DNA of 64,000 nt from Falseniella ignava CCUG 37419 (lineage in GTDB: Bacteria > Bacillota > Bacilli > Lactobacillales > Aerococcaceae), in contig NZ_JH932300.1 of NCBI RefSeq assembly GCF_000301055.1, positions 434,447 through 498,446 of the forward strand, in the 5' to 3' direction. Each line of letters opens with the position of its first letter. Position 1 is the first letter of the stretch. The position numbers and the translations under genes were made by a program. Shown here piece after piece: positions 46,422 to 56,008 of this stretch. The notes beneath the pieces were generated by a model. That model was not told the DNA's origin. It searched no databases and worked only from the letters and a program-made list of their open reading frames with translations.

Positions 46422-48524
46422 ATGTTCGATAAGAAAGTATATGAAACAACATGGGCTGGCTGTCCGCTCATTGTTGAGATAGGTGAAGTTGCTCGACAAG
46501 CTAACGGAGCTGTTCTAGTACGTTATGGTGATACTGTAGTGCTTTGTACGGCAGCCGCATCAAGTAAACCTTCAGCAATGGATTTCTTCCCATTGACGGT
46601 AAATTACGAAGAGAAGATGTACGCCGTTGGTAAGATTCCAGGAGGATTTATTAAAAGGGAAGGCCGTCCTTCAGAGCATGCAACGTTAACCTCACGTCTT
46701 ATTGACCGACCAATTCGTCCAATGTTCCCAGAGGGCGTGCGTAATGAAATTCAAATTATTACGACCGTATTGTCGGTTGATAATGATTGTTCACCAGAAA
46801 TGGCCGCGATGCTTGGAGCTTCACTCGCTTTAGGAGTATCAGATATTCCATTTAACGGTCCAATCGCAGGGGTTCAAGTAGGTCGTGCCAATAATGAATT
46901 AATCATTAACCCAAGCGTTGATCAAGCCGCTGAGTCTGATATTCAACTGACAGTAGCTGGGACAGAACAAGCCATTAATATGGTTGAGTCGAGCGCCAAA
47001 CAAGTTTCTGAAGCGGAAATGTTAGAAGCTTTATTAAAGGGGCATGAAGCGATTAAAGAATTGATCGCATTCCAAAATCAAATCATTGCGGATTGCGGAA
47101 AAGAAAAATTTGAATTATCTATTGTAAGTCACGAAGAACAAATTATTGAAGAAGTTCAACAAGCTTATCGTGAGCCAATGCTTCAAGCCATTAAAGTTCA
47201 AGAAAAATTAGCTCGGGAAGAAGCTATCGCAGCGGTGATGGAAGAAGTTCGTGAAAAATACGAAGCTGAGTATGCGGATCATGAAGATTTAGAATCCATT
47301 ATCAAATCAGTGAATGAAGCGACACAACGTCTTGAGAAAGAAGAAATGCGGAAACTGATTACGATTGATCGGGTTCGTCCAGATGGCCGTCAAGTGGATG
47401 AAATTCGTCCACTTGCATCACGCGTAGGAATCTTACCTAGAACGCATGGTTCAGGTTTATTCACTCGTGGACAGACTCAAGCTTTAACGGTGGCCACTTT
47501 AGCACCACTCGGTGAATACCAAGTCATCGATGGATTAGGCGTTGAAGAAGGTAAACGATTTATTCATCACTATAATTTCCCACCATATTCTGTAGGTGAA
47601 ACTGGAAGAATGGGAAGCCCAGGCCGTCGTGAAATTGGGCATGGTGCTTTAGGAGAGAAAGCATTAAATGAAGTGATTCCAGATGTCGAAACTTTCCCGT
47701 ATACGATTCGTTTAGTATCCGAAGTATTAGAGTCTAATGGTTCATCGAGTCAGGCTTCAATCTGTGCTGGGACATTAGCATTAATGGATGCAGGTGTACC
47801 AATTAAAGCACCTGTAGCTGGGATTGCGATGGGACTTGTAATGAACGGTGAACACTATACGATTCTGACAGATATTCAAGGTATGGAAGACCACCTTGGC
47901 GACATGGACTTCAAAGTTGCAGGAACTTCTGAAGGAATTACAGCCTTACAAATGGATATCAAAATCGAAGGAATTACGAGTCAAATCTTAGAAGAAGCGC
48001 TTGAACAAGCACGCCGTGCACGGTTAGAAATTTTAGATAATTTAACGGCGACCTTGCCAGAGCCACGTGCAGAGTTAAGTCCATATGCACCGAAGATTGA
48101 TATGATTCAAATCGATCCAGATAAGATTAAAGTTGTAATCGGTCGAGGTGGCGAGACCATCAATAAGATTATTGATGAAACAGGTGTTAAAATTGATATT
48201 GACGATGAAGGTAATGTAAGTATTGCCTCAAGTGATCAGGCGATGATTGATCGTGCTAAGGAAATTATTGATCAACTGACACGCGAAGTTAAAGCTGGAG
48301 ATGTCTATCAAGGTACTGTGAAGCGGATTGAGAAATTCGGTGCCTTTGTGGAAGTCTTACCAGGTAAGGAAGGGCTCGTTCATATCTCTGAATTAGAGCA
48401 TCACCGTGTTGGACGAGTAGAAGATGTATTATCGCTTGGCGATCAAGTTGAAGTTAAAGTGACTGAAATTGATGATCGCGGCCGAATTAATCTTTCCCGC
48501 AAAGCATTACTTCCAAAAGAATAG
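46422..48524 (+). CDS. pnp: Polyribonucleotide nucleotidyltransferase (PNPase)
   Basis: A 700-residue 3'-5' phosphorolytic exoribonuclease. Two RNase PH-like domains (first with [14 protein letters not shown], second with [16 protein letters not shown]), a helical linker, then KH ([12 protein letters not shown], from about residue 573) and S1 ([21 protein letters not shown]) domains, all in the standard order and length. GAAGGAGAG precedes ATG 46422. It works with RNase J and Y in mRNA decay; RNase J2 is encoded next. Confidence 0.97.
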   Translation: MFDKKVYETTWAGCPLIVEIGEVARQANGAVLVRYGDTVVLCTAAASSKPSAMDFFPLTVNYEEKMYAVGKIPGGFIKREGRPSEHATLTSRLIDRPIRPMFPEGVRNEIQIITTVLSVDNDCSPEMAAMLGASLALGVSDIPFNGPIAGVQVGRANNELIINPSVDQAAESDIQLTVAGTEQAINMVESSAKQVSEAEMLEALLKGHEAIKELIAFQNQIIADCGKEKFELSIVSHEEQIIEEVQQAYREPMLQAIKVQEKLAREEAIAAVMEEVREKYEAEYADHEDLESIIKSVNEATQRLEKEEMRKLITIDRVRPDGRQVDEIRPLASRVGILPRTHGSGLFTRGQTQALTVATLAPLGEYQVIDGLGVEEGKRFIHHYNFPPYSVGETGRMGSPGRREIGHGALGEKALNEVIPDVETFPYTIRLVSEVLESNGSSSQASICAGTLALMDAGVPIKAPVAGIAMGLVMNGEHYTILTDIQGMEDHLGDMDFKVAGTSEGITALQMDIKIEGITSQILEEALEQARRARLEILDNLTATLPEPRAELSPYAPKIDMIQIDPDKIKVVIGRGGETINKIIDETGVKIDIDDEGNVSIASSDQAMIDRAKEIIDQLTREVKAGDVYQGTVKRIEKFGAFVEVLPGKEGLVHISELEHHRVGRVEDVLSLGDQVEVKVTEIDDRGRINLSRKALLPKE

Positions 48525-48535
48525 AATGCATTTAT

Positions 48536-48568
48536 AAGGATAATGATTTTTCATTATCCTTTTCATTA
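48536..48568 (+). terminator. Intrinsic terminator after pnp
   Basis: A perfect 11-bp stem (48536-48546 with 48551-48561), 4-base T loop, T-rich tail. Confidence 0.85.
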
Positions 48569-48620
48569 TGTGTAGATAATAATAAAATCGGCTCTCTTTT
48601 TATTCACTCGCTATCTATGG

Positions 48621-48626
48621 TATACT
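48621..48626 (+). promoter_or_regulatory. Predicted -10 of rnjB
   Basis: Extended -10 TG-G-TATACT (hexamer 48621-48626). Initiation near 48633 excludes the in-frame ATG 48634 as the normal start. Confidence 0.5.
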
Positions 48627-48666
48627 AGTTAAGATGAATACAGTTAAAAAATACAAGAGGTGTAAA

Positions 48667-50349
48667 ATGACAGATATTAAAATCATACCTTTAGGAGGCG
48701 TGAAAGAAGAAGGGAAAAACCTTTATATTGTTGAGGTTAATCGTTCTCTTTTTATCCTGGATTGCGGGCTCGTCTATCCTGAAGAAGAAATGTTAGGAAT
48801 TGATGCGGTCATTCCTGACTTTACCTATTTAGAAAGCCGTCGAGATGACATTGTCGGGATTTTCCTGACGCATGGTCATGACGACGCAATGGGCGCACTG
48901 CCTTATCTATTAGAAGTGGTCGATGCCCCAGTTTTCGGGACTGAGTTAACGATTGAGTTAGCGACGATCACAGCCAAATCGCAAGGTTTAGAAGATCGGA
49001 TTGAGAATTTCTTCCAAATTGATGCAGAGACGGAAATTGAGTTCAAAGATGCGATGATTAGTTTCTTCCGTACAACGCATACAATTCCAGATTCTGTAGG
49101 GATTGTAGTTCAAACTCAAATCGGTTCGATCGTATATACCGGAGACTTTAAGTTCGATCCAAGTGCCAGTGGAGAATATCATACTGACTTCGGTCGCTTG
49201 ACAGACATTGGAGAATCTGGCGTAATTGCCCTTTTAAGCGACTCTGCAGATGCAGAAAATTATTTACCAACAGTTGGAGATAATAAAATCATTAATAATA
49301 TGTCTGAAGTCTTTATGAATCATCCGGGTCGCGTAATCGTAGCATCCATTGGGAGTAATATTGCGCGCATTCAGCAATTATTCAATGCAGCTTTCGAAAG
49401 TGGTCGTAAAATTTTCCTAGCCGATGAACAAGTTTATGAGATTATTGATGTGGCGATTAAGTTGAATAAAATCAGTATCCCGTCGAAAGATATTGTCGGA
49501 AATATTAAAGATATGAACCGTTTAGCTCCTGAAGAAGTACTTGTTCTTGTGACGGGTGATGTAGGGGAGCCGATGAAGAATATTCAAACGATGGCGATGA
49601 AACGTCACCGACGCGTTAATATTGAAGCTGGCGATTTGGTCTACTTTGCCACGACCCCGTCAATTTCAATGGAGACACTTTTTGCGAAAACAAGTGATTT
49701 AATCTATCGAGCGGGTGCGAGTGTACGAACGATTAACGATAAATATAAATTCTCAGGTCATGCGAATGCGAGTGACTTAAAGATGTTGTTATCATTTATT
49801 AAGCCAGATTATTTAATTCCGATTAATGGCGAATCAAGGATGTTATTTGCGCATGCTGCGATTGCTCAAGAGATGGGATACGATGAAGACCATATTTTAA
49901 TTGCCTCACCAGGAGATGTGATGGAATATCGTAACGGCCATTTAGCGATTACGGGTCAAGTTCCTTCCGGAGATATTCTGATCGATGGCATCGGTGTTGG
50001 CGACATTGGTAACGTAGTCTTAAGAGACCGTCGAATTTTGAGTGAAGATGGTATTTTTGTGGTGGTAGCGACGATTTCGCGTCGTTTAGGAGAGGTCCTT
50101 GTCGGTCCACAAATTACCTCTCGCGGCTTTGTCTATATGAAGACGAGTATTGATTTGATTCAAGCTTGTTCAGATATGACGATTGATATTTTAGAAGAAC
50201 ATCTAAAATTAGAAAATCAATTTGATTGGGGCGAGCTTAAGGGAGAATTACGTGAGAAAATAGGTAAATATCTCTATAAAGAAACGAAACGTCGTCCGGT
50301 CGTTCTTCCAATTATTATGGAAGCTTCAAGTTATCAAGTGAATAAATAG
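48667..50349 (+). CDS. rnjB: Ribonuclease J2
   Basis: About 560 residues: metallo-beta-lactamase domain, beta-CASP domain and the C-terminal RNase J region. The key motif reads HGHDDA where active RNase J1 has HGHEDH, so a metal-binding His is missing; this is the known J2 pattern of low intrinsic activity, and J2 forms a heteromer with J1. ATG 48667 follows GAGGTG; the open frame reaches 48634 but that is at the transcription start. The ThiT-like gene follows 16 bases later. Confidence 0.93.
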   Translation: MTDIKIIPLGGVKEEGKNLYIVEVNRSLFILDCGLVYPEEEMLGIDAVIPDFTYLESRRDDIVGIFLTHGHDDAMGALPYLLEVVDAPVFGTELTIELATITAKSQGLEDRIENFFQIDAETEIEFKDAMISFFRTTHTIPDSVGIVVQTQIGSIVYTGDFKFDPSASGEYHTDFGRLTDIGESGVIALLSDSADAENYLPTVGDNKIINNMSEVFMNHPGRVIVASIGSNIARIQQLFNAAFESGRKIFLADEQVYEIIDVAIKLNKISIPSKDIVGNIKDMNRLAPEEVLVLVTGDVGEPMKNIQTMAMKRHRRVNIEAGDLVYFATTPSISMETLFAKTSDLIYRAGASVRTINDKYKFSGHANASDLKMLLSFIKPDYLIPINGESRMLFAHAAIAQEMGYDEDHILIASPGDVMEYRNGHLAITGQVPSGDILIDGIGVGDIGNVVLRDRRILSEDGIFVVVATISRRLGEVLVGPQITSRGFVYMKTSIDLIQACSDMTIDILEEHLKLENQFDWGELKGELREKIGKYLYKETKRRPVVLPIIMEASSYQVNK

Positions 50350-50365
50350 AATGGAGTGGAAGTAG

Positions 50366-50962
50366 ATGAATCAACGTTCAAAAAGTTTATTAATTGACTG
50401 TGGTATCGCATTGGTATTGACCATTTTGATGGGCTCAATGATGAAATTAGTGATTGATCAATTAGGAATGTATATCGGTCTTACAATGTTACCAATCCTA
50501 TGGTTAAGTCTAAGGTATGGGTATGAGTTAGGATCCATAGTTGCTTTAATTGCTAGCATTATATTAGGGATCTTATCTTATGGTTTTAGTGATGTAATAT
50601 TGATGCTTTTATACTATATTATCCCGATTACATTAAGTGCCGGTGGAGGATTATTTGCTAGAAATACGCATAAAACTCTGAATAATCGACGCTACTCTTC
50701 AACCTACTTAAATATTGCAACAGCTAGTTTGCTAGCAAGCCTTGTTTATTACTTAGTCCTATTTTGGATCGGGCCACTGATTGCAAAACAATCTTCACTG
50801 TTGCCAATTAACGCAAAAGATTTCTGGATAAGCCTAATTGTTACAGCAGCAATTAATGCCCTTATTCTATGTTTAATGGCCCGCTTTGTTCCGAAGACAA
50901 TAATACCTAAGCGAAGCCCATACTTATCTCGTAAAGAGACGTCAGCTTTATTAAATGATTAA
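50366..50962 (+). CDS. ThiT-like ECF transporter S component
   Basis: A 198-residue protein with about six membrane helices. The central segment MLPILWLSLRYGYELGS and LYYIIPITLSAGGGLFAR resemble the thiamine-specific S component ThiT, which works with a shared ECF module encoded elsewhere. I see no TPP riboswitch before it; it follows rnjB after 16 bases and seems co-transcribed. Similarity was judged by eye, so another vitamin is possible. ATGGAGTGGAAG acts as ribosome site for ATG 50366. Confidence 0.6.
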   Translation: MNQRSKSLLIDCGIALVLTILMGSMMKLVIDQLGMYIGLTMLPILWLSLRYGYELGSIVALIASIILGILSYGFSDVILMLLYYIIPITLSAGGGLFARNTHKTLNNRRYSSTYLNIATASLLASLVYYLVLFWIGPLIAKQSSLLPINAKDFWISLIVTAAINALILCLMARFVPKTIIPKRSPYLSRKETSALLND

Positions 50963-50966
50963 TTAA

Positions 50967-51057
50967 AAAATAAGTCCTTGCTTGAAAGAGGTGCTTATCT
51001 AGAAGTTGGATAAACCATCCAACTTATAGAAGCACTTCAGGTGCAAGGACTTATTTT
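50967..51057. terminator. Three-tier hairpin, probable bidirectional terminator
   Basis: A 91-nt hairpin with a perfect 15-bp outer stem (50967-50981 with 51043-51057), an 8-bp middle stem (50989-50996 with 51030-51037) and a perfect 9-bp inner stem (51003-51011 with 51017-51025). It is flanked by As on the left and Ts on the right and sits between convergent genes. It is much longer than the other terminators in the window. Confidence 0.7.
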
Positions 51058-51087
51058 ATTAAAAGGGAATTATTGCATTATCAAACT

Positions 51088-51423
51088 CTATGCGGTAGTG
51101 GCAGCTACGGATAGAATTTGTTCGGTAAGTAGCGTAATTGACTTACCATCAGACAAACGTTCAAGTTGAATGCAACGATTTGTTAAAATGGGTGTCTTAA
51201 CTGCAACATCGATTATTGCTTGTTGAATTTGCTCGGTGCAATCATAATATTCGAAGTGGACAGACAAGGGCTCCATTGATACATAGGCTCGATTTAGTTG
51301 ACGCTCAACCTCTCGTAGCGGCATTATAATGGATTGATTATGACTTTCTTGTGCTGCAAACCCCATAAAATAATTTGAGATTGCGTTAACGAATGCAGAA
51401 CCTTGTTTAATGGGTAGTTCCAT
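51088..51423 (-). CDS. YolD-like small protein under LexA control
   Basis: A 111-residue protein. The second half (VHFEYYDCTEQIQQAIIDV followed by strands ending ITLLTEQILSV) fits the YolD-like beta-rich family, judged by eye; the N-terminal part (helical, EVERQLNRAY) is less typical. YolD-like genes in Bacilli are often SOS-induced and paired with a Y-family polymerase (UvrX/ImuB type); here none is adjacent. Start ATG at 51423 follows AGGAGGTGA; the ORF extends to 51450 but that lies across the ribosome site. The promoter carries two LexA boxes, which supports a damage-response role. Confidence 0.65.
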   Translation of the reverse strand: MELPIKQGSAFVNAISNYFMGFAAQESHNQSIIMPLREVERQLNRAYVSMEPLSVHFEYYDCTEQIQQAIIDVAVKTPILTNRCIQLERLSDGKSITLLTEQILSVAATTA

Positions 51424-51443
51424 GTGCCTCTCACCTCCTGATG

Positions 51444-51493
51444 CGAACATTTGTTTGTATATATACTATACGAACAAACGTTCCCTTTGTCAA
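51444..51493 (-). promoter_or_regulatory. SOS promoter with two LexA (DinR) boxes
   Basis: Minus-strand TTGACA (51488-51493), 17-base spacer, TATAGT (51465-51470). A perfect GAAC-N4-GTTC operator (51472-51483) fills the spacer, and a second box CGAAC-N4-GTTTG (51444-51457) lies just after the start site. LexA bound at both would block polymerase. Confidence 0.85.
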
Positions 51494-51626
51494 GTGTTTA
51501 TAATTCATTTTTAAATTTTTATGTGCAAGCGTTTTGAATCAGACAATCAGTAATGTCTTATTTAATCTTTAGGCGGAATATGTTATCATAGAGATTAAAT
51601 ATCGGTTTAAGAATGTGGAGGTTGTT

Positions 51627-52259
51627 ATGAGCGAAACAAGAGGATTATTAATCGTTTTATCAGGTCCGTCAGGTGTTGGTAAAGGTACCGTCAGGGCAGC
51701 TGTGTTTAAAGATAATCAATATAACTATACTTATTCAATTTCTGCAACCACCCGAAAAATTCGTCCTGGTGAAGTGGATGGAAAAGACTATTACTTTATG
51801 AGTCGGGAGGAATTTGAGGGGTTAATTGAACAAGGTGCTTTGCTCGAATATACACAATACGTGGGCAATTATTATGGAACTCCAATTCAACCGATAGAAG
51901 AACATTTATCGAAAGGACACGATGTGTTTCTAGAGATTGAAGTTCAAGGTGCCATGAAAGTGCGCGAAAGAATGCCAGAAGGAATCTTTATTTTTCTAGC
52001 ACCACCGAATATTTCGGAATTAGAGAGCCGAATTGTCGGAAGAGGTACCGATAAACAAGATATTATTTACGAACGGATGCAAAAAGCTCGTGAAGAAATC
52101 GAAATGATGAAGCATTACGACTTCGTCGTCGTAAATGATCAAGTTGAAAATGCGGTCCAAAAAATTAATGCGATTATTCAAAGTGAGCATCTACGTGTTG
52201 AACGTATGATCGATGCGATTAAATTACAAATACAAAGTTACTTTCAAAAAGGAGAATAA
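51627..52259 (+). CDS. gmk: Guanylate kinase
   Basis: About 210 residues; phosphorylates GMP to GDP. P-loop SGPSGVGKG at residues 12-20, then [17 protein letters not shown] and [11 protein letters not shown] as expected. ATG 51627 is used since GGAGG at 51616-51620 precedes it and overlaps the earlier in-frame ATG. It starts the conserved run gmk-rpoZ-priA-fmt-rsmB-stp-prkC-rsgA-rpe-thiN. Confidence 0.96.
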   Translation: MSETRGLLIVLSGPSGVGKGTVRAAVFKDNQYNYTYSISATTRKIRPGEVDGKDYYFMSREEFEGLIEQGALLEYTQYVGNYYGTPIQPIEEHLSKGHDVFLEIEVQGAMKVRERMPEGIFIFLAPPNISELESRIVGRGTDKQDIIYERMQKAREEIEMMKHYDFVVVNDQVENAVQKINAIIQSEHLRVERMIDAIKLQIQSYFQKGE

Positions 52260-52262
52260 ATA

Positions 52263-52460
52263 ATGTTATTATTACCTTCGATTGATCGATTAGTAGAGCA
52301 AGAGCCTTCTAAATATAAGTTGATTATTTTAGCAAGCAAACGAGCTCATGAGATGCAAAAACATCCGTTGAGATTACTCGAGAAGTATCAATCGGTTAAA
52401 ACGATTGGTCAAGCGCTTGAAGAAATTGAAGCGGGCGAATTGAACAGTTTAAATTCATAG
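52263..52460 (+). CDS. rpoZ: RNA polymerase omega subunit
   Basis: A 65-residue protein that helps fold and hold the beta' subunit. MLLLPSIDRLVEQ followed by SKYKLIILASKRAHEM is the omega signature. It starts 3 bases after the gmk stop with AAAAGGAG as ribosome site, as in other Firmicutes. Length is normal for this phylum. Confidence 0.93.
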   Translation: MLLLPSIDRLVEQEPSKYKLIILASKRAHEMQKHPLRLLEKYQSVKTIGQALEEIEAGELNSLNS

Positions 52461-52471
52461 AATCTGCAAAT

Positions 52472-52560
52472 ACCGAACGGAAACGGTCATGCTGAATCAC
52501 GGATTCCTTGCGAGGTTTAAAGTGGTTTTTGCGTGAAAGTTGAGTTCGGTTTTGTTTTCT
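52472..52560 (+). other. Long-range inverted repeat between rpoZ and priA
   Basis: ACCGAAC (52472-52478) can pair with GTTCGGT (52544-52550), which is followed by a T-rich tract; a smaller GAATC/GATTC hairpin lies inside. It could be a weak terminator or attenuator in the 140-base gap. No known RNA family is recognised. Confidence 0.35.
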
Positions 52561-52600
52561 AAATAAAGATAGGATCGATTCGAAATGAAAGGAGGCTCTG

Positions 52601-55021
52601 ATGATTGCATCATTAATTATTGATATACCGAATCGGCAAGTGAATCAAACATATGATTATGTAGTTCCTTCAGAGATGGAATCCTCCATCCAAGTTGGAA
52701 GTCGGGTGCGAGTCAAGTTCGGTTTTCAAACGCGATTGGCATTTGTTGTAGCTTTGGCTGAAACATCAGATTATCCCGGAGAGTTACGCGCAATTAGTGA
52801 GCTGTTGGACTGGCAAAGTTATTTACCCGAAGAGTTGATTGAATTAAGCCAGGCGATGGCAGAACAGTTGAATGCCTTTCGAATTACTGTTCTACAAGCG
52901 ATGATTCCGAATGTATTAAAAGGAAAATACGATGAAGTTATTTCTGTAAAAGATGTATCGCAACTCTCAGGAGAAATTACACAGTGGATTAAATCGGACC
53001 AAAACTATACTCGCCAACAGTTGTTAGCGCAAATGGATGCTCAAACGCTAAACCGATGGATTCGTCAAGGAGCCCTCCATCTGCAATATATTCCGCATGA
53101 TAAAGCCCGAAGTAAAACACAAACTTGGATTGAATTAGCCGTCTCGGTGGAACAAGCCAAAGAATTTATCGAGCAGCTGGACGGTCGTAGTTACAAGCAA
53201 AAAGAAATTTTAAAATATTTAATTCATCAAACAGCTTTCGATTCGAATTACCAAGTACTTCAATCAGAGGTTTTGGAATTATTATCTGTTTCAAATAGTA
53301 GTTTAAATGCACTAGTCGAGAAACAGTGGCTTAGAAAAATAGAACAGCAAGTCTATCGAAATCCTGTGATGGATTATCAAATCGAACCTAGTCAACACCG
53401 TGAATTTCTACCTGAGCAACAAGCGGCGCATGATCAAGTAATGCAAGCTATCGAACAGAAGGAATCCAAAACTTATTTGTTAGAAGGGGTGACTGGTAGT
53501 GGTAAGACCGAGGTGTACTTGCAGCTAATTGATCAAGTGACCCAGCGGGGCCAAACAGCGATTTTACTTGTACCAGAGATCGCTTTAACCACTCAGATGA
53601 TACGGCGTGTTTTATCGAGATTTGATACAGGTGTGGCCGTTCTTCATTCGGGACTTTCAGTGGGCGAGCAATTTGATGAGTGGCAACGAATTATACGCGG
53701 TGAGGCAAAAATTGTGGTGGGAGCTCGTTCGTCAATTTTTGCACCGCTTGAAAATATCGGCATCATCATTATTGATGAAGAGCATGAAGGCACGTATAAA
53801 CAAAGTGAAAATCCACGCTATCATGCACGTGATGTGGCAAAATGGCGTAGTGAGTATCACGGCTGTCCACTTTTGCTAGGGAGTGCTACACCATCTTTGG
53901 AAAGTCGCGCGCGCGCCGAAGTCGGTAAATATCAACTGATTACAATGCATAAACGAGTTAATCAATCTCCATTACCACCGGTAAAAGTGATTGATTTACG
54001 CCAATCTGTTTTATTGGAGTCATCGACCGAAATATCTCCTGCACTGGAGCAGGCAATTCGTGAGCGACTCGAACGAAACGAACAAATCGTGTTGCTATTA
54101 AATCGTCGTGGCTTTGCGTCATATTTCTTATGCCGTGAATGTGGGTATATTATGGGATGTCCCCATTGTGATATTTCCTTAACTTATCATAAAGCGGAAC
54201 AAGTAATGAAATGTCACTATTGTAATTATCAAACACCTGTGGTGACACAATGTCCACAGTGCCATTCCGAGCATATCCATTCACATGGTATTGGAACACA
54301 AAAAGTTGAAGAAACTTTATCGCAATTATTTCCAGGCGTTCGAATTATCCGGATGGACAATGATACAACCCGTGGGAAGGGTAAATATAAACAATTGCTA
54401 GATCAATTTGAAGCGCACCAAGGTGACATTTTATTGGGCACGCAAATGATTGCAAAAGGGCTAGACTTTGAAAATGTGACCTTAGTTGGCGTTATTAACG
54501 CGGATACAGCTTTAAATTTACCTGATTTTCGAGCGAGTGAACGGACGTTTCAGTTACTTACTCAAGTTAGTGGGAGAGCAGGGCGAGGTGACAAACTGGG
54601 GTCTGTTATTATCCAAACTTATAACCCAGAACATTATGTCATGCATTTTGCCCAAAACCACGATTATGTGAATTTTTTCTATTATGAGATGAAGCGTCGT
54701 CGTTTAGCTAATTATCCACCGTATTACTTTGTCACATCGATTACAGTATCGAGTCAAGATCGACGTAAAGCAGTGGAAGTAATTCATTTGATTAAGAACC
54801 AATTGAAGCAACTTCCAGCAAGTCAATCAGAGCGCCTTTTAATTGTTGGGCCCAATGTGGATAGCATGCGACGGATGAATAATTATTATTATGTGAATTT
54901 ATTATTGAAATACAAAGATCAATCTTTAATTCAAGGAGCCTTGAATCAAATTTTGGAGGAATCGCAAGATAAAGCCAAAGAGCGAGTGTATATTCAGATT
55001 GATCATGAACCGCAATTTTAA
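52601..55021 (+). CDS. priA: Primosomal protein N' (PriA helicase)
   Basis: An 806-residue replication-restart helicase. N-terminal 3'-DNA-binding domain (starts IASLIIDIPNRQVNQTYDY), Walker A GVTGSGKT at about 296-303, motif II DEEHEG, the inserted zinc-binding region with paired cysteines (CRECGYIMGCPHC and CHYCN, CPQC), and helicase motif VI QVSGRAGRG. AAAGGAGG precedes ATG 52601. Length is full. It loads the primosome at collapsed forks. Confidence 0.96.
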   Translation: MIASLIIDIPNRQVNQTYDYVVPSEMESSIQVGSRVRVKFGFQTRLAFVVALAETSDYPGELRAISELLDWQSYLPEELIELSQAMAEQLNAFRITVLQAMIPNVLKGKYDEVISVKDVSQLSGEITQWIKSDQNYTRQQLLAQMDAQTLNRWIRQGALHLQYIPHDKARSKTQTWIELAVSVEQAKEFIEQLDGRSYKQKEILKYLIHQTAFDSNYQVLQSEVLELLSVSNSSLNALVEKQWLRKIEQQVYRNPVMDYQIEPSQHREFLPEQQAAHDQVMQAIEQKESKTYLLEGVTGSGKTEVYLQLIDQVTQRGQTAILLVPEIALTTQMIRRVLSRFDTGVAVLHSGLSVGEQFDEWQRIIRGEAKIVVGARSSIFAPLENIGIIIIDEEHEGTYKQSENPRYHARDVAKWRSEYHGCPLLLGSATPSLESRARAEVGKYQLITMHKRVNQSPLPPVKVIDLRQSVLLESSTEISPALEQAIRERLERNEQIVLLLNRRGFASYFLCRECGYIMGCPHCDISLTYHKAEQVMKCHYCNYQTPVVTQCPQCHSEHIHSHGIGTQKVEETLSQLFPGVRIIRMDNDTTRGKGKYKQLLDQFEAHQGDILLGTQMIAKGLDFENVTLVGVINADTALNLPDFRASERTFQLLTQVSGRAGRGDKLGSVIIQTYNPEHYVMHFAQNHDYVNFFYYEMKRRRLANYPPYYFVTSITVSSQDRRKAVEVIHLIKNQLKQLPASQSERLLIVGPNVDSMRRMNNYYYVNLLLKYKDQSLIQGALNQILEESQDKAKERVYIQIDHEPQF

Positions 55022-55036
55022 TGTCAGGAGGATATT

Positions 55037-56008
55037 ATGACACAGCGAATTGTTTTTATGGGAACGCCACATTTTGCGGCGCATGTACTTGAACAATTAA
55101 TTAACCATGATTTTGAGATAGTTTTAGTGGTGACCCAACCGGATCGTCCAGTTGGGCGTAAGCGAGTTTTAACACCAACTCCGGTTAAAGAAGTGGCACT
55201 AACCCACCATCTCGAAGTTTTTCAGCCCGAAAATATTAAAGAAGATGAAGCTATGGAACGGATTACCTCTCTTGAACCAGATTTAATTATTACAGCAGCT
55301 TATGGGCAATTTTTACCACAAGCCATGTTACAACTTCCTACACTTGGTGCCATCAATGTTCACGCCTCTTTATTACCTAAATATCGAGGTGGCGCTCCGA
55401 TTCACTATGCCCTTTGGAATGGGGATGAGGAAACTGGGATTACGATTATGTATATGACAAAAGCAATGGATGCGGGTGATATAATAAGTCAGCGTAGCAT
55501 CCCCATTGAGTCAAGTGATGATGTGGGTGTCTTATTTGAGAAGTTAGCCATTCTCGGTGGGGAATTACTTGTTGATACTTTGCCAGATTTGTTTGCAGGT
55601 AAAGTTCAACCTCAAGTTCAAAATGAAGCAGAAGTATCTTATGCACCGGAAATTACAAAAGAACAAGAACGGATTAATTGGCACCAAACGGCCCAACAAA
55701 TTGATAATCAAATTCGAGCGTTTCGTCCTTTCCCAAGTTCATATACAATGCTAAACGGAGAACGCATCAAAATCTGGGCAGGTCAACCGGTAACAAGTTC
55801 GTATCAAAAGGCTATCCCTGGACAAATTGTAGCTGCAGACGGGGGACGCCTTATTATCCAGTGTGGTCAGCAAACTTACTTTGCAATCGATGAACTTCAA
55901 CCGAGTGGGAAGAAACGAATGCTAACTGAACAATGGTTGAATGGCGTAGAACTTGACCAACTTCTAGCAGAAGCTTTTGAATCAAGTGAGGGAAATTATG
56001 AAAATTAA
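55037..56008 (+). CDS. fmt: Methionyl-tRNA formyltransferase
   Basis: A 323-residue enzyme that formylates initiator Met-tRNA with 10-formyl-THF. The catalytic block INVHASLLPKYRGGAPI and the SLLP motif are there, with the usual C-terminal OB-like domain (FRPFPSSYTMLNGERIKIW). AGGAGG precedes ATG 55037. Its last 11 bases overlap rsmB. Confidence 0.96.
   Translation: MTQRIVFMGTPHFAAHVLEQLINHDFEIVLVVTQPDRPVGRKRVLTPTPVKEVALTHHLEVFQPENIKEDEAMERITSLEPDLIITAAYGQFLPQAMLQLPTLGAINVHASLLPKYRGGAPIHYALWNGDEETGITIMYMTKAMDAGDIISQRSIPIESSDDVGVLFEKLAILGGELLVDTLPDLFAGKVQPQVQNEAEVSYAPEITKEQERINWHQTAQQIDNQIRAFRPFPSSYTMLNGERIKIWAGQPVTSSYQKAIPGQIVAADGGRLIIQCGQQTYFAIDELQPSGKKRMLTEQWLNGVELDQLLAEAFESSEGNYEN

Noticed and set aside
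50300..50366. TPP riboswitch before the ThiT-like gene
   Set aside because: Only 16 bases separate it from rnjB, too little for a riboswitch.
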